Shown: piece after piece, positions 8,006 through 15,937 of the stretch | How positions within the stretch are numbered: position 1 is the stretch's first letter | Layout: every line of letters begins with the position of its first letter | NCBI GenBank assembly: GCA_009780825.1 | Contig: WQZH01000001.1 | Location: 1-64,000 of the forward strand | Direction: 5' to 3' | Source of the DNA: Desulfobulbus sp. | GTDB taxonomy: Bacteria; Desulfobacterota; Desulfobulbia; Desulfobulbales; Desulfobulbaceae | Length of the DNA stretch: 64,000 nucleotides | Position numbers and translations under genes: made by a program | Notes under the pieces: generated by a model | Told to the model about the DNA's origin: nothing | The model's database searches: none | Seen by the model: the letters and a program-made list of their open reading frames with translations, nothing else

Positions 8006-9058
8006 ATGAAAAAACTGATTCAACGCATCTGCACCAGCCTGGCCGCCGGCCAAGACCTAGTACTCGTGACTATCTCCAGCCAGTCCGGCTCCACGCCACG
8101 CCTGGCTGGCGCCAAGATGATCATTTCCCGTGACGGCCGCATCAGCGGCACCGTTGGCGGCGGGTTGGTCGAAGCCAAAGCCATGGAGGGAGCCAGCACC
8201 TGCTTCGCCACCAGGCGCTCTCTGCGCCATGCCTTCGACCTCGACAATAGCGACGCAGCCGCCACCGACATGATCTGCGGCGGCCGACTGGAACTTTTCC
8301 TGGAGTATATCGGCGCCGACGAGGCCAACCGGCGGACTTTTCACGATCTGTTGACAGCCGTGCAGTCTGGTCGCCGGGTCGTCTTGGTCAGCCAACTCAC
8401 GGACGGCAACGGCCCCGCCCTTCGTTTTGTGGTCGATCACCAAGGGGCGGAGAGCCGCGACGATATTGCCGGATCTTTGCTGACAGCGGTCAAACAGGGC
8501 AGTTCATCCATCGCAACCTCGGCCCTGATCAAGCATCAGGAGCAGTTCTATCTGCTCTCCTCTTTCGCAGTGACCGGCACGGTCTACCTGATCGGCGCCG
8601 GCCACGTCGCCGCCTGTACCGCTGAAGCCGCCACCCGGGTCGGTTTTCGGGTGGCAGTCATGGATGACCGTCCTGAATTCGCCAACCGCGAACGCTTCCC
8701 CGAGGCCGACACCATCAAGGTACTCCCCTCCTTTGCCGATTGCTTCCAAGGTTTCGAGATTGACAACGACTCCTATCTGGTGATCGTTACCCGCGGTCAC
8801 CTGCATGATATGGAGGTGCTTCATCAGGCCCTACGGACCGAGGCCGGCTACATCGGCATGATCGGCAGCCGCAAGAAGCGCAACGCCATTTATGCCGAAC
8901 TGATGGAGCGGGGCGTCAGTGAACAGCGGCTGGAGCAGGTGCGCTGCCCAATCGGGGTGGCGATTGAAGCCGACACTCCCGAAGAGATCGCGGTGTCGAT
9001 CGTCGGCGAACTGATTTACCAACGGGCCACTGCCCGCAGGACATGGCGTCTGACATAA
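8006..9058 (+). CDS. xdhC: XdhC/CoxI-family molybdenum hydroxylase maturation factor
   Basis: A 350-residue XdhC/PaoD-type chaperone, which in characterised systems binds molybdopterin cofactor, supports its sulfuration and inserts it into xanthine-dehydrogenase-family enzymes. Visible features are the N-terminal XdhC domain (SQSGSTPRLAGAKM, then GTVGGG) and the C-terminal Rossmann domain (VYLIGAGHVA, then MDDRPEFANRERFP). The start at 8006 (MKKLIQRIC) is chosen because upstream residues do not look like the family. Its end overlaps the MocA-HD gene by 16 bases, so the two are cotranslated. The client is probably the molybdenum hydroxylase encoded at 977-5145. Confidence 0.88.
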   Translation: MKKLIQRICTSLAAGQDLVLVTISSQSGSTPRLAGAKMIISRDGRISGTVGGGLVEAKAMEGASTCFATRRSLRHAFDLDNSDAAATDMICGGRLELFLEYIGADEANRRTFHDLLTAVQSGRRVVLVSQLTDGNGPALRFVVDHQGAESRDDIAGSLLTAVKQGSSSIATSALIKHQEQFYLLSSFAVTGTVYLIGAGHVAACTAEAATRVGFRVAVMDDRPEFANRERFPEADTIKVLPSFADCFQGFEIDNDSYLVIVTRGHLHDMEVLHQALRTEAGYIGMIGSRKKRNAIYAELMERGVSEQRLEQVRCPIGVAIEADTPEEIAVSIVGELIYQRATARRTWRLT

Positions 9059-10281
9059 ACGCGATCATTCTGGCCGCCGGCTTCTCCTCGCGGATGGGCG
9101 AGATGAAGGGGCTGCTCCCCCTGGGGGGGCGCACTATGCTGGCGCGGTGTGTGGATCTGTTCCTCGACTGCGGCATCAAGGATGTGGTGGTGGTCACCGG
9201 CCACCGGGCCGATGAGGTTGGAGCTGCAGCCAAGGCTGCTGGGGCGCGGGCCGCCTTCAATCCCGACTATGCCGACGGCATGTACGGCTCAATCCGAACC
9301 GGCGTGGGCAGGCTGGCCGCGCGCTGTCCCGGCTTTTTCCTGTTGCCGGTGGATATCCCCCTGCTGCGTCGCGGCACCATCCATCTGCTTGCCCGATCAT
9401 TTGCCGAGACGCGGGCAATGCTTTCCTACCCGGTGTTCGCCGGTCGGCGCGGACACCCGCCGCTCATTCATGGCGATTGCATTGCCGCCATCCTGGCCGA
9501 ACGAGCACCCGAGGGCGGCCTCCGTACCCTGCTGGCCAGGATTGAGGCGAAACAGCCGACGCAGGTGCGGGAGGTACAGGTGGCTGACGCCAATATCCAC
9601 CTTGACCTCGATACTCCGGAGGATTTTCTCGCCGGCAGCCTACGGTTCGAGTGTCGCGGCTGGCCCACCATAACCGAATGCGAGACGATCCTCACCCGCA
9701 TCCACCCCATGCCAGCCAAGGGACTGGCCCACGGACGGGCCGTGGCCGAGGTGGCCGTGGCCATGGGCGAGGCGATCAACCAGCACAGCGGCCGGAACAT
9801 CGATCTGGAGTTGTGCCGGGTTTGCGGCTGGCTACACGACCTCGCCAAAGGCCATCCCCATCACGAGACCGAAGGGAGGCGTTGGCTGGAGGCGCTGGGC
9901 TTCGATCAGGCCGCCGCCATCGTTGCCGCCCATAAGGTTCTGGACTGGACCCCGGGGATGGCAATTGGCGAACGGGAGTTGGTCCATTTGGCGGACAAAC
10001 TGGTGCGGGGCAACCGGCTCGTTGGTATCGAGGAGCGATTCGAGGAAAAGTTGAGCCTCTATCGGAAAAATCCCGAAGCGATTCGTGCCATCGGTTGCCG
10101 TTACCAGCTGGCCATGCGGTTGGCCGCTGCGGTCGAAGAGGATATGGGGCAGTCCCTGACAGTGTTGAGCGAAATTGCCGGGCCCACCTCTAATCGCGGC
10201 GACGGTACCTGGAGCGAACAGTGCCGGTTCGGCGTTTCATCATCACCACCGCCGCTCCGAACAGGGCGAGAAAGAGGATGA
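9043..10281 (+). CDS. MocA-like molybdopterin nucleotidyltransferase fused to an HD domain
   Basis: Residues 1 to about 195 form a nucleotidyltransferase of the MocA/MobA-like family (LAAGFSSRMGEMKGLLPLGG, then PVDIPLL), expected to make the cytosine or guanine dinucleotide form of Moco. Residues from about 215 to 360 form an HD phosphohydrolase-like domain (AHGRAVAEVA, CGWLHDLAKGHPHHE). This fusion is known in Clostridia and Desulfobacterota beside XdhC, but the job of the HD part is not established to my knowledge. The gene starts inside the xdhC end, and its last 92 bases overlap the 3' end of the convergent carboxypeptidase gene. Confidence 0.85.
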   Translation: MASDINAIILAAGFSSRMGEMKGLLPLGGRTMLARCVDLFLDCGIKDVVVVTGHRADEVGAAAKAAGARAAFNPDYADGMYGSIRTGVGRLAARCPGFFLLPVDIPLLRRGTIHLLARSFAETRAMLSYPVFAGRRGHPPLIHGDCIAAILAERAPEGGLRTLLARIEAKQPTQVREVQVADANIHLDLDTPEDFLAGSLRFECRGWPTITECETILTRIHPMPAKGLAHGRAVAEVAVAMGEAINQHSGRNIDLELCRVCGWLHDLAKGHPHHETEGRRWLEALGFDQAAAIVAAHKVLDWTPGMAIGERELVHLADKLVRGNRLVGIEERFEEKLSLYRKNPEAIRAIGCRYQLAMRLAAAVEEDMGQSLTVLSEIAGPTSNRGDGTWSEQCRFGVSSSPPPLRTGRERG

Positions 10282-11326
10282 ATCCGACTCCCAGGCCGAT
10301 GAAAAAATTCCCCCAACTCCCGCCGACAGCGTTCTTGGTTGGTGGTTCCGGCGGAGTTGTTTCCGCTGCCGGAGACGCGGATGCCCCGTCGCCAGCGGAT
10401 GTGGCAAAAGTCACGCCGCCGGCGCCCGGCTTCGATTGTGCGGCGGCGACGGGTTTCGGCAGAGCGGCGGCCCCCATCAATTCCGGCTTCGGAGGCACGA
10501 TGGTGAACCCTTTGTTGATCAGCTCGGTGGCCTTGGCATCCCGGACCTTGCGGTCCTTGCTGCCCATGACCACGGCAATCATCCGCACACCGCCCCGCTG
10601 GGCGGTCACCGCAATCGAAAAACCAGCCGCCTGGTAGTATCCGGTCTTGAATCCGTCACAGCCGGCAAGCTGACCGAGCAATTTGTTGTGGTTATGCATC
10701 ATGAATTTGTCTTCCCGGAATCCTTTGCTCCGGGTACTGGTGTACTTCAAGGCTTCGGGTTGTTTGGCCAGGGCACGGCAGAGAATGGCAAGGTCACGGG
10801 CTGTGGTCACATCGGGTTCCTGCCCTTCGGAGGGCGGCAGGCCATGCACCGAATGAAATTTCGTATTTTTCATGCCCAATTCCTGCGCCTTCTGGTTCAT
10901 CAAGACAACAAACCCGTCCTTGGACCCAGCAATATGCGTCGCCAGGGCAACGGCGGCATCGTTGGCGGACTGCACCATCAGGGCATACAGCAAATCCTCC
11001 ACCGAAAATTGCTCCTTGGGGTCGAGATACACCTGGGAGCCACCGGTCTTGGCCGCTTCCGTCGTCACCTGCACCATCTCGTCCAATTTCAGGGTTCCCT
11101 GCCCGATACGCTGCAGGATCACGTAGAGATCCATCAGTTTGAGCACGCTGGCCGGGTACAGTTTGGCGTCGGCATTGGCCTCAAACAGAACCTTGCCGCT
11201 GTCAGCCTCGATCAACAGGGCGGATGCGTAGGGGTCTTGGGCAAGGCTTTTCACCGGTGCCCGCGCGGCCCAGACAACGGGAACCATCATCAGCACGAGC
11301 AGGATACAGAGTGCACAACGTTTCAT
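10190..11326 (-). CDS. D-alanyl-D-alanine carboxypeptidase, penicillin-binding protein 5/6 family
   Basis: A peptidase S11 enzyme that trims the terminal D-Ala from peptidoglycan pentapeptides in the periplasm. Counting from the start used here, the catalytic SxxK motif is S60-V-L-K63, SxN is S120-A-N122 and KTG is 227-229. A signal peptide (MKRCALCILLVLMMVPVVWA) comes first, and a C-terminal membrane segment near the end replaces the amphipathic anchor of E. coli PBP5. The start at 11326 places the signal at the N-terminus with GGGAG upstream; a start nine codons earlier is possible. About 55 residues before the anchor are a Pro/Ala-rich linker. Confidence 0.88.
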   Translation of the reverse strand: MKRCALCILLVLMMVPVVWAARAPVKSLAQDPYASALLIEADSGKVLFEANADAKLYPASVLKLMDLYVILQRIGQGTLKLDEMVQVTTEAAKTGGSQVYLDPKEQFSVEDLLYALMVQSANDAAVALATHIAGSKDGFVVLMNQKAQELGMKNTKFHSVHGLPPSEGQEPDVTTARDLAILCRALAKQPEALKYTSTRSKGFREDKFMMHNHNKLLGQLAGCDGFKTGYYQAAGFSIAVTAQRGGVRMIAVVMGSKDRKVRDAKATELINKGFTIVPPKPELMGAAALPKPVAAAQSKPGAGGVTFATSAGDGASASPAAETTPPEPPTKNAVGGSWGNFFIGLGVGFILFLALFGAAVVMMKRRTGTVRSRYRRRD

Positions 11327-11753
11327 CTTCTTCACGACTCCCGGTTCATACATTGAATACAGAATTGATGGGACAAATGCATTGTCGCACCAGTTCGCTG
11401 AACTGGTGAATGCTTACCACAAAGCACCCGTCGGCACCAGTGAAACCATGCCGGATCAGAACAGTCGGGCAGGAATGCGCATCTTTGCCACCCCCGAATT
11501 CTCCATGTTTTTTGCCATATTCGGGCAGATCAATACGCTGTACAAAATCTTGCTTTCCCGAGTCCCTGCGGGTATTAATAATGTAAGCATGGAGCATCGG
11601 ACAGCGCCTTGCCTCGTACCATCATTTTGTTGTCCAGCAGCGCCTTTTTGCCGGACAACAGCTTGCTATTCAGCGTTTCTCATGGCGCATTGCCCTTGCC
11701 TTCCGACCAGAAAGATGCACCCCCAAAATTAACCATATTGTTCAGGAGCGACC
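11327..11753. other. Divergent intergenic region with small inverted repeats
   Basis: The 427 bases between the carboxypeptidase and nfnA starts contain a palindrome at 11388-11408 (CACCAGTTC-GCT-GAACTGGTG) and a weaker inverted repeat GTTGTCC/GGACAAC at 11629-11659. The first could be an operator or a leader hairpin. No gene is recognised here. Confidence 0.45.
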
Positions 11754-12614
11754 ATGTTCAAAATCGTACGGACAGAGGAACTGGTTCCGACCTCGGTGTT
11801 TCTTCACGAAATCGAAGCTCCGAGGGTGGCGCGCAAGGCGCAACCGGGTCAGTTCCTCATCTTGAAAGCCACGGAAACCGGAGAGCGCATTCCTCTCACC
11901 ATGGCGGACACCAACCCGGAAACCGGCACAGTGACGGTGATCTTCATGGTCGTGGGCAAATCCACCGCCATCTTTTCCGCTCTGAAGGCGGGCGAAACCT
12001 ATACGGACCTCATCGGTCCCCTCGGCCGTCCGACCGACATTGAAAAGGTCGGTCATGTGGTCTGCGTGGGCGGCGGCACCGGCATCGCGGTGCTGCATCC
12101 TCTCGCCCGGGGCATGAAGAAGGCCGGCAACAGGGTCACCACCATTCTCGGCGCCCGCAGCGAGAATTTTCTGATCTTCAGAGAGCAGATGGTCGCCCTG
12201 TCCGACGCCCTGATCGCCATGAGCGACGATGGCTCCACCGGCCGCAAGGGATTCGTCACCGATGCCTTAAAAGAGGTCATAGCCACGGACAAGCCGGATC
12301 TGGTGGTGGCCGTTGGCCCTGTCCCGATGATGCGGGCTGTCAGCGAGTTGACCCGACCCGAGAAAATCCATACCCTGGTGAGCCTGAACCCGGTCATGGT
12401 GGACGGCACAGGCATGTGCGGCTGCTGCCGGGTCACGGTGGGCGACGAGATTAAATTCGCCTGTGTCGACGGTCCTGAATTCGACGGCCACAAGATTGAT
12501 TTCCACGGTCTTACCCAACGCCTGAACGCCTACAAGGCTGCGGAAGCCGAAGCCATGACGGCCCATCGCTGCCGCATGGAAGCTCAGGCAAAACAACTGG
12601 AACAACAGGCATAA
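11754..12614 (+). CDS. nfnA: NfnA-like NADH-dependent ferredoxin:NADP+ oxidoreductase, small subunit
   Basis: A 286-residue ferredoxin-reductase-fold protein with an N-terminal FAD barrel, a central NAD-binding domain (CVGGGTGIAVLHPLARG) and a C-terminal 2Fe-2S motif, GTGMCGCCRV then ACVDGPEFDGH (Cys222, 224, 225, 237). That combination marks the SfnA/NfnA/PyrK-like group. With the next gene it would form the electron-bifurcating transhydrogenase that couples NADH, NADPH and ferredoxin. An AGGAG site precedes the ATG. The partner starts 19 bases downstream, typical of nfnAB. A sulfide dehydrogenase label is an older name for the same family. Confidence 0.85.
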   Translation: MFKIVRTEELVPTSVFLHEIEAPRVARKAQPGQFLILKATETGERIPLTMADTNPETGTVTVIFMVVGKSTAIFSALKAGETYTDLIGPLGRPTDIEKVGHVVCVGGGTGIAVLHPLARGMKKAGNRVTTILGARSENFLIFREQMVALSDALIAMSDDGSTGRKGFVTDALKEVIATDKPDLVVAVGPVPMMRAVSELTRPEKIHTLVSLNPVMVDGTGMCGCCRVTVGDEIKFACVDGPEFDGHKIDFHGLTQRLNAYKAAEAEAMTAHRCRMEAQAKQLEQQA

Positions 12615-12633
12615 GGCTTACCGGAGAAGAGCT

Positions 12634-14040
12634 ATGCAAGCAACGCAGAACACACCCAAAGACCGGCATCCCATGCCTGAACAACCAGCCGATGTGCGCC
12701 GTCATAATTTTTTGGAAGTGCCGCTCGGCTATACGGAAGAGTTGGCCAAGGCCGAGGCATCCCGCTGCCTCCAATGCAAGATCCCCAAGTGCGTGGAAGG
12801 CTGCCCGGTGGCTGTGCCCATCCCTCAGTTCATCCGGGCCATCACCCAAGGCCAGCTTGCCGAAGGCATCCGCATCATCTGGGCCAAGAACGGCCTACCC
12901 GCGGTATGCGGCCGGGTTTGCCCCCAGGAAAACCAATGCGAGGGGCAGTGCATACTCGGGAAGAAGGGGAAGCCCGTGGCTATTGGCAATCTGGAGCGCT
13001 TCCTCGCCGATTGGGAACGGGCCCACGGCGACGGTTCCCTGCCGGGAAAACAACCGCCCACGGGAAAACGGGTGGCGGTGGTGGGCAGCGGGCCATCCGG
13101 GCTGACCGTGGCCGGCGACCTGATTCTCAAGGGCCATGCGGTCACCCTGTTCGAAGCCTTCCACAAGCCGGGCGGTGTGCTGAGTTACGGCATTCCTGAA
13201 TTTCGTCTGCCCAAGGACATCGTCAGGGCGGAGGTCAGCATCCTGGAAAAACTCGGCGTGGAACTTGTCTGCAACACCGTTATCGGGCGGGCGGTGGATG
13301 TACACGAACTTCTGAGAGAGGAGGGGTATGACGCGGTCTTTGTCGGGGTCGGCGCCGGGCTGCCCCGTTTTTTGAATATCCCCGGGGAAAACCTGATCGG
13401 CGTCTATTCCGCCAACGAATACCTGACCCGCGCCAACCTGATGAAGGCATACGATCCGCTCTACGACACCCCGCTGGTCCCGGGACAAAACGTGATGGTG
13501 GTGGGCGGCGGCAACGTGGCCATGGACTCGGCGCGTACCGCGCTCCGCATGGGTGCGAAATCGGTGAAGATCGTGTATCGCCGCTCACGCGAAGAGATGC
13601 CGGCGCGGGCGGAGGAAGTCCATCACGCCGAGCAGGAGGGGGTGGAATTCCTGCTGCTAGCCAATCCGCTCCGGTTGGACGGCGACAGTGACGGCCGCCT
13701 GACTTCGGTCACCTGCGAGCGGATGACCCTGGGCGAGCCGGATGCCTCCGGCCGCCGCCGTCCGGTTCCGCTTCCGGGGGCTGATTTCACCATGGACTGC
13801 GACCTGGCCATCATCGCCGTCGGTTCCGGGGCCAACCCGCTGCTCACCAGTTCCGAACCGGCAATCAAACTGAACCGGCGCGGCAATATCGATGCCGATC
13901 CGGAAACCGGCAAAACATATATGCGGGGCGTCTGGGCCGGAGGCGACATCGTCACCGGCGCCGCCACGGTGATCCTGGCCATGGGCGCGGGACGCAAGGC
14001 CGCTGACAGTATGCACGAGTACCTGATGCGCGGCTGGTAA
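12634..14040 (+). CDS. nfnB: NfnB-like large subunit, glutamate synthase beta-type flavoprotein
   Basis: A 468-residue member of the GltD/NfnB family. The N-terminus has the iron-sulfur cysteine sets CLQCKIPKCVEGCPV and CGRVCPQENQCEGQC, followed by two dinucleotide-binding folds, VAVVGSGPSGLTVAGDL and VMVVGGGNVAMDSARTA. A glutamate synthase small subunit would look similar, but there is no gltB-type large subunit nearby and the NfnA-like gene directly upstream favours the bifurcating transhydrogenase. In sulfate reducers NfnAB balances NADPH, NADH and ferredoxin pools. The gene ends at a strong terminator shared with the convergent CoA-transferase gene. Confidence 0.85.
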   Translation: MQATQNTPKDRHPMPEQPADVRRHNFLEVPLGYTEELAKAEASRCLQCKIPKCVEGCPVAVPIPQFIRAITQGQLAEGIRIIWAKNGLPAVCGRVCPQENQCEGQCILGKKGKPVAIGNLERFLADWERAHGDGSLPGKQPPTGKRVAVVGSGPSGLTVAGDLILKGHAVTLFEAFHKPGGVLSYGIPEFRLPKDIVRAEVSILEKLGVELVCNTVIGRAVDVHELLREEGYDAVFVGVGAGLPRFLNIPGENLIGVYSANEYLTRANLMKAYDPLYDTPLVPGQNVMVVGGGNVAMDSARTALRMGAKSVKIVYRRSREEMPARAEEVHHAEQEGVEFLLLANPLRLDGDSDGRLTSVTCERMTLGEPDASGRRRPVPLPGADFTMDCDLAIIAVGSGANPLLTSSEPAIKLNRRGNIDADPETGKTYMRGVWAGGDIVTGAATVILAMGAGRKAADSMHEYLMRGW

Positions 14041-14057
14041 ACCGATTCCGATCAAAC

Positions 14058-14113
14058 AAAAAAAGAAACAGGCTGGAGACCGTGCGCAACGGTTTCCAGC
14101 CTGTTTCTTTTTT
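14058..14113. terminator. Strong bidirectional intrinsic terminator
   Basis: A long inverted repeat (GAAACAGGCTGGA with ACCG on one side, CGGT with TCCAGCCTGTTTC on the other) is flanked by A-rich sequence on the left and T-rich sequence on the right, so both strands read a GC stem followed by a U run. It separates convergent nfnB and the CoA-transferase beta gene and should stop transcription both ways. Confidence 0.92.
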
Positions 14114-14132
14114 GCCCAGGATCAGGCCCGTA

Positions 14133-14951
14133 TCAGGCCTTTTTCACCTTGGGAATGAAGATCTGGTCCGGATCAAGCACATCGTGGATAAAATACAACT
14201 CTTCCTTGGTCGGCGGTGAGGTTTCGCCTGCGCACCGGGAGGTGTCGAGATCGAACTGGCAGAGTTCCTTGATCTCCGCCGGTGTCTTGCCCGGATGGCA
14301 GGTATCCAGATACATGTGGCCATCGTTTTCGTCAAAACGGAATACGCCGGCAGTGCTGATCACCGCCGAGGGCCCGCCGCGGAAGGATGCGCCATACAAC
14401 TCGCTGCGGTGCACCCACTCGCCCCCGGGCCACTTTTTCACCCGCCATCCGGGGCTGGTGAGGTAGCTCACCCGCTCGACGAAGCGGCGCTTCTCGTGCA
14501 CCATGATGAACACTGTCCGTTTGGCGAACGCGTTGATGTCGGGATTGCCGCCGCTGCCGGTGAGGCGAAGCTCCGGCGCCAGATAGTTGCCGATGCAGGT
14601 CGTGTTGACGTTGCCATACAGATCGATTTCAGCGCCGCCGAGATAGCCGAGATCGACATAGCCGCGCTGGGCGATGGAAAAGGTGTCGTACAGACCGGAG
14701 GAAAGCGAGGCGCCGGCGTCACAGCGGGCGTCGCCCACCGAGGTGGGCAGCTCCGGCGGCCGGCAGTCGATGGCCCCGGCCTCGAAGATCAGTTTCAGAT
14801 TCGGGGCATGGGTCTTCTGGGCCAGCAGGATGGCCACCATGGGCAGACCGGTGCCGGCGAAAACAACTTCATTGTCCTGTACTTCACGGGCGGCGGCGCA
14901 GCACAGCAGATCCGCCAGGCCATACTCTTCGGGCGATGCATAGTTGCTCAT
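14133..14951 (-). CDS. gctB: Family I CoA-transferase beta subunit, glutaconate CoA-transferase type
   Basis: A 272-residue subunit of the GctB type. The stretch VVFAGTGLPMVAILLAQKTH followed by LIFEAGAIDCRPPELP contains the glutamate expected to carry the CoA thioester in family I transferases. Paired with the alpha subunit 15 bases upstream, it moves CoA between acids such as acetyl-CoA and a dicarboxylic or short-chain acid. Substrate specificity cannot be read from sequence: glutaconate, 3-oxoacid and other acids all use this fold. It ends at the shared terminator, closing a thiolase-dehydrogenase-transferase gene set. Confidence 0.8.
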   Translation of the reverse strand: MSNYASPEEYGLADLLCCAAAREVQDNEVVFAGTGLPMVAILLAQKTHAPNLKLIFEAGAIDCRPPELPTSVGDARCDAGASLSSGLYDTFSIAQRGYVDLGYLGGAEIDLYGNVNTTCIGNYLAPELRLTGSGGNPDINAFAKRTVFIMVHEKRRFVERVSYLTSPGWRVKKWPGGEWVHRSELYGASFRGGPSAVISTAGVFRFDENDGHMYLDTCHPGKTPAEIKELCQFDLDTSRCAGETSPPTKEELYFIHDVLDPDQIFIPKVKKA

Positions 14952-14966
14952 CGTATCTCCTCTCTT

Positions 14967-15920
14967 CTAGTTGCGGGGTCTGTAGTTGAGGGCGGTATTG
15001 GCCCGGAGATTCAGCATGCGGGACCAGCCAAGTTTTTCCAGGTAGCTGATATGATCAAGTCCGTAAATCCACTCCTTGGCAAAGTCGTCAAAGCCTTCCT
15101 GGGTGCGGGTGCGCCCGTAGAAATCCTTGAGGAAAGCACCATCGACGTCATAGCAGCCGAACACGCCCGTCGGGTGGGCGCCGAAGGGACACTCGAGGAT
15201 GTAATCGACTTCGAAGCTGGGGACGGTGTTTTGATCGGCGTTGCGGCGGAGATACTCCTCGGGGACGATCTCCTCGGCCATGACGATGGTGATGTCGGCG
15301 GCGCGAACGGCCTCGGGGTCGGAATTCAACTGACCGGCCACCCGGACCGTGCCTTCCTCGCCCACCTGCTGGACGCAGAGGATGGCCACGTCGATCTTCA
15401 CCGCCGGGATCAGCACCTGGGGTCCGGCATCGAAGAAGGGGTCCTCGGTAAAGATGTACTTTTGTTTGGCGATCCGCTTGCCGTCACGCCTGCCGGCGCG
15501 TCCCAGCATATCGTATTCCGGATTGTGGAGATCGGTGCCGAGCGAAGTCTGGGTGACTGCATAGGGGGCGCCCTGGGCAGCGGCAGCAAAACGGAAGATC
15601 ATTTCCGCGTGGCTGTAGTCCTCGACTATGACCTCCTTATTGATGACCTTGCGTGACATGTTGGCGCCATATTTGCCGTAGAGTTCATGCCCGACCCAGC
15701 AGGATTCCCATATATCGACACAGCCGGCGCCCACCAGAAACTCGCTCTGGGGCCCGCCATTGACCTCGATCAGATGCAGGCCGCGCCGCTTCTGGCGAAT
15801 CAGTTCGTAGACTATGGCAAAGGGTCTCCGCCAGATGGTGAAACCGGAGAAGGTCAGGCTGGAACCATTCTTGACGATTTCCGCCGCCTGTTGCAGGGTG
15901 ATGCGTTTGTTCGTGCTCAT
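14967..15920 (-). CDS. gctA: Family I CoA-transferase alpha subunit, glutaconate CoA-transferase type
   Basis: A 317-residue alpha subunit of the GctA type, with the N-terminal SSLTFSGFTIWRRPFAIVYE and the following ELIRQKRRGLHLIEVNGG typical of the CoA-binding half of the enzyme. It lies between the acyl-CoA dehydrogenase (17 bases upstream) and its beta partner, so the three are probably one transcript. The set could activate a fatty or dicarboxylic acid to its CoA ester before oxidation, or release an acid product at the end of a fermentation-like branch; direction is not decided by sequence. Confidence 0.8.
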   Translation of the reverse strand: MSTNKRITLQQAAEIVKNGSSLTFSGFTIWRRPFAIVYELIRQKRRGLHLIEVNGGPQSEFLVGAGCVDIWESCWVGHELYGKYGANMSRKVINKEVIVEDYSHAEMIFRFAAAAQGAPYAVTQTSLGTDLHNPEYDMLGRAGRRDGKRIAKQKYIFTEDPFFDAGPQVLIPAVKIDVAILCVQQVGEEGTVRVAGQLNSDPEAVRAADITIVMAEEIVPEEYLRRNADQNTVPSFEVDYILECPFGAHPTGVFGCYDVDGAFLKDFYGRTRTQEGFDDFAKEWIYGLDHISYLEKLGWSRMLNLRANTALNYRPRN

Positions 15921-15937
15921 GCTGTTCTCCTTGCTGT

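Noticed and set aside
10175-11356. A 393-codon plus-strand frame over the carboxypeptidase gene
   Set aside because: The minus-strand frame has SxxK, SxN and KTG motifs plus a signal peptide; the plus-strand product resembles nothing.
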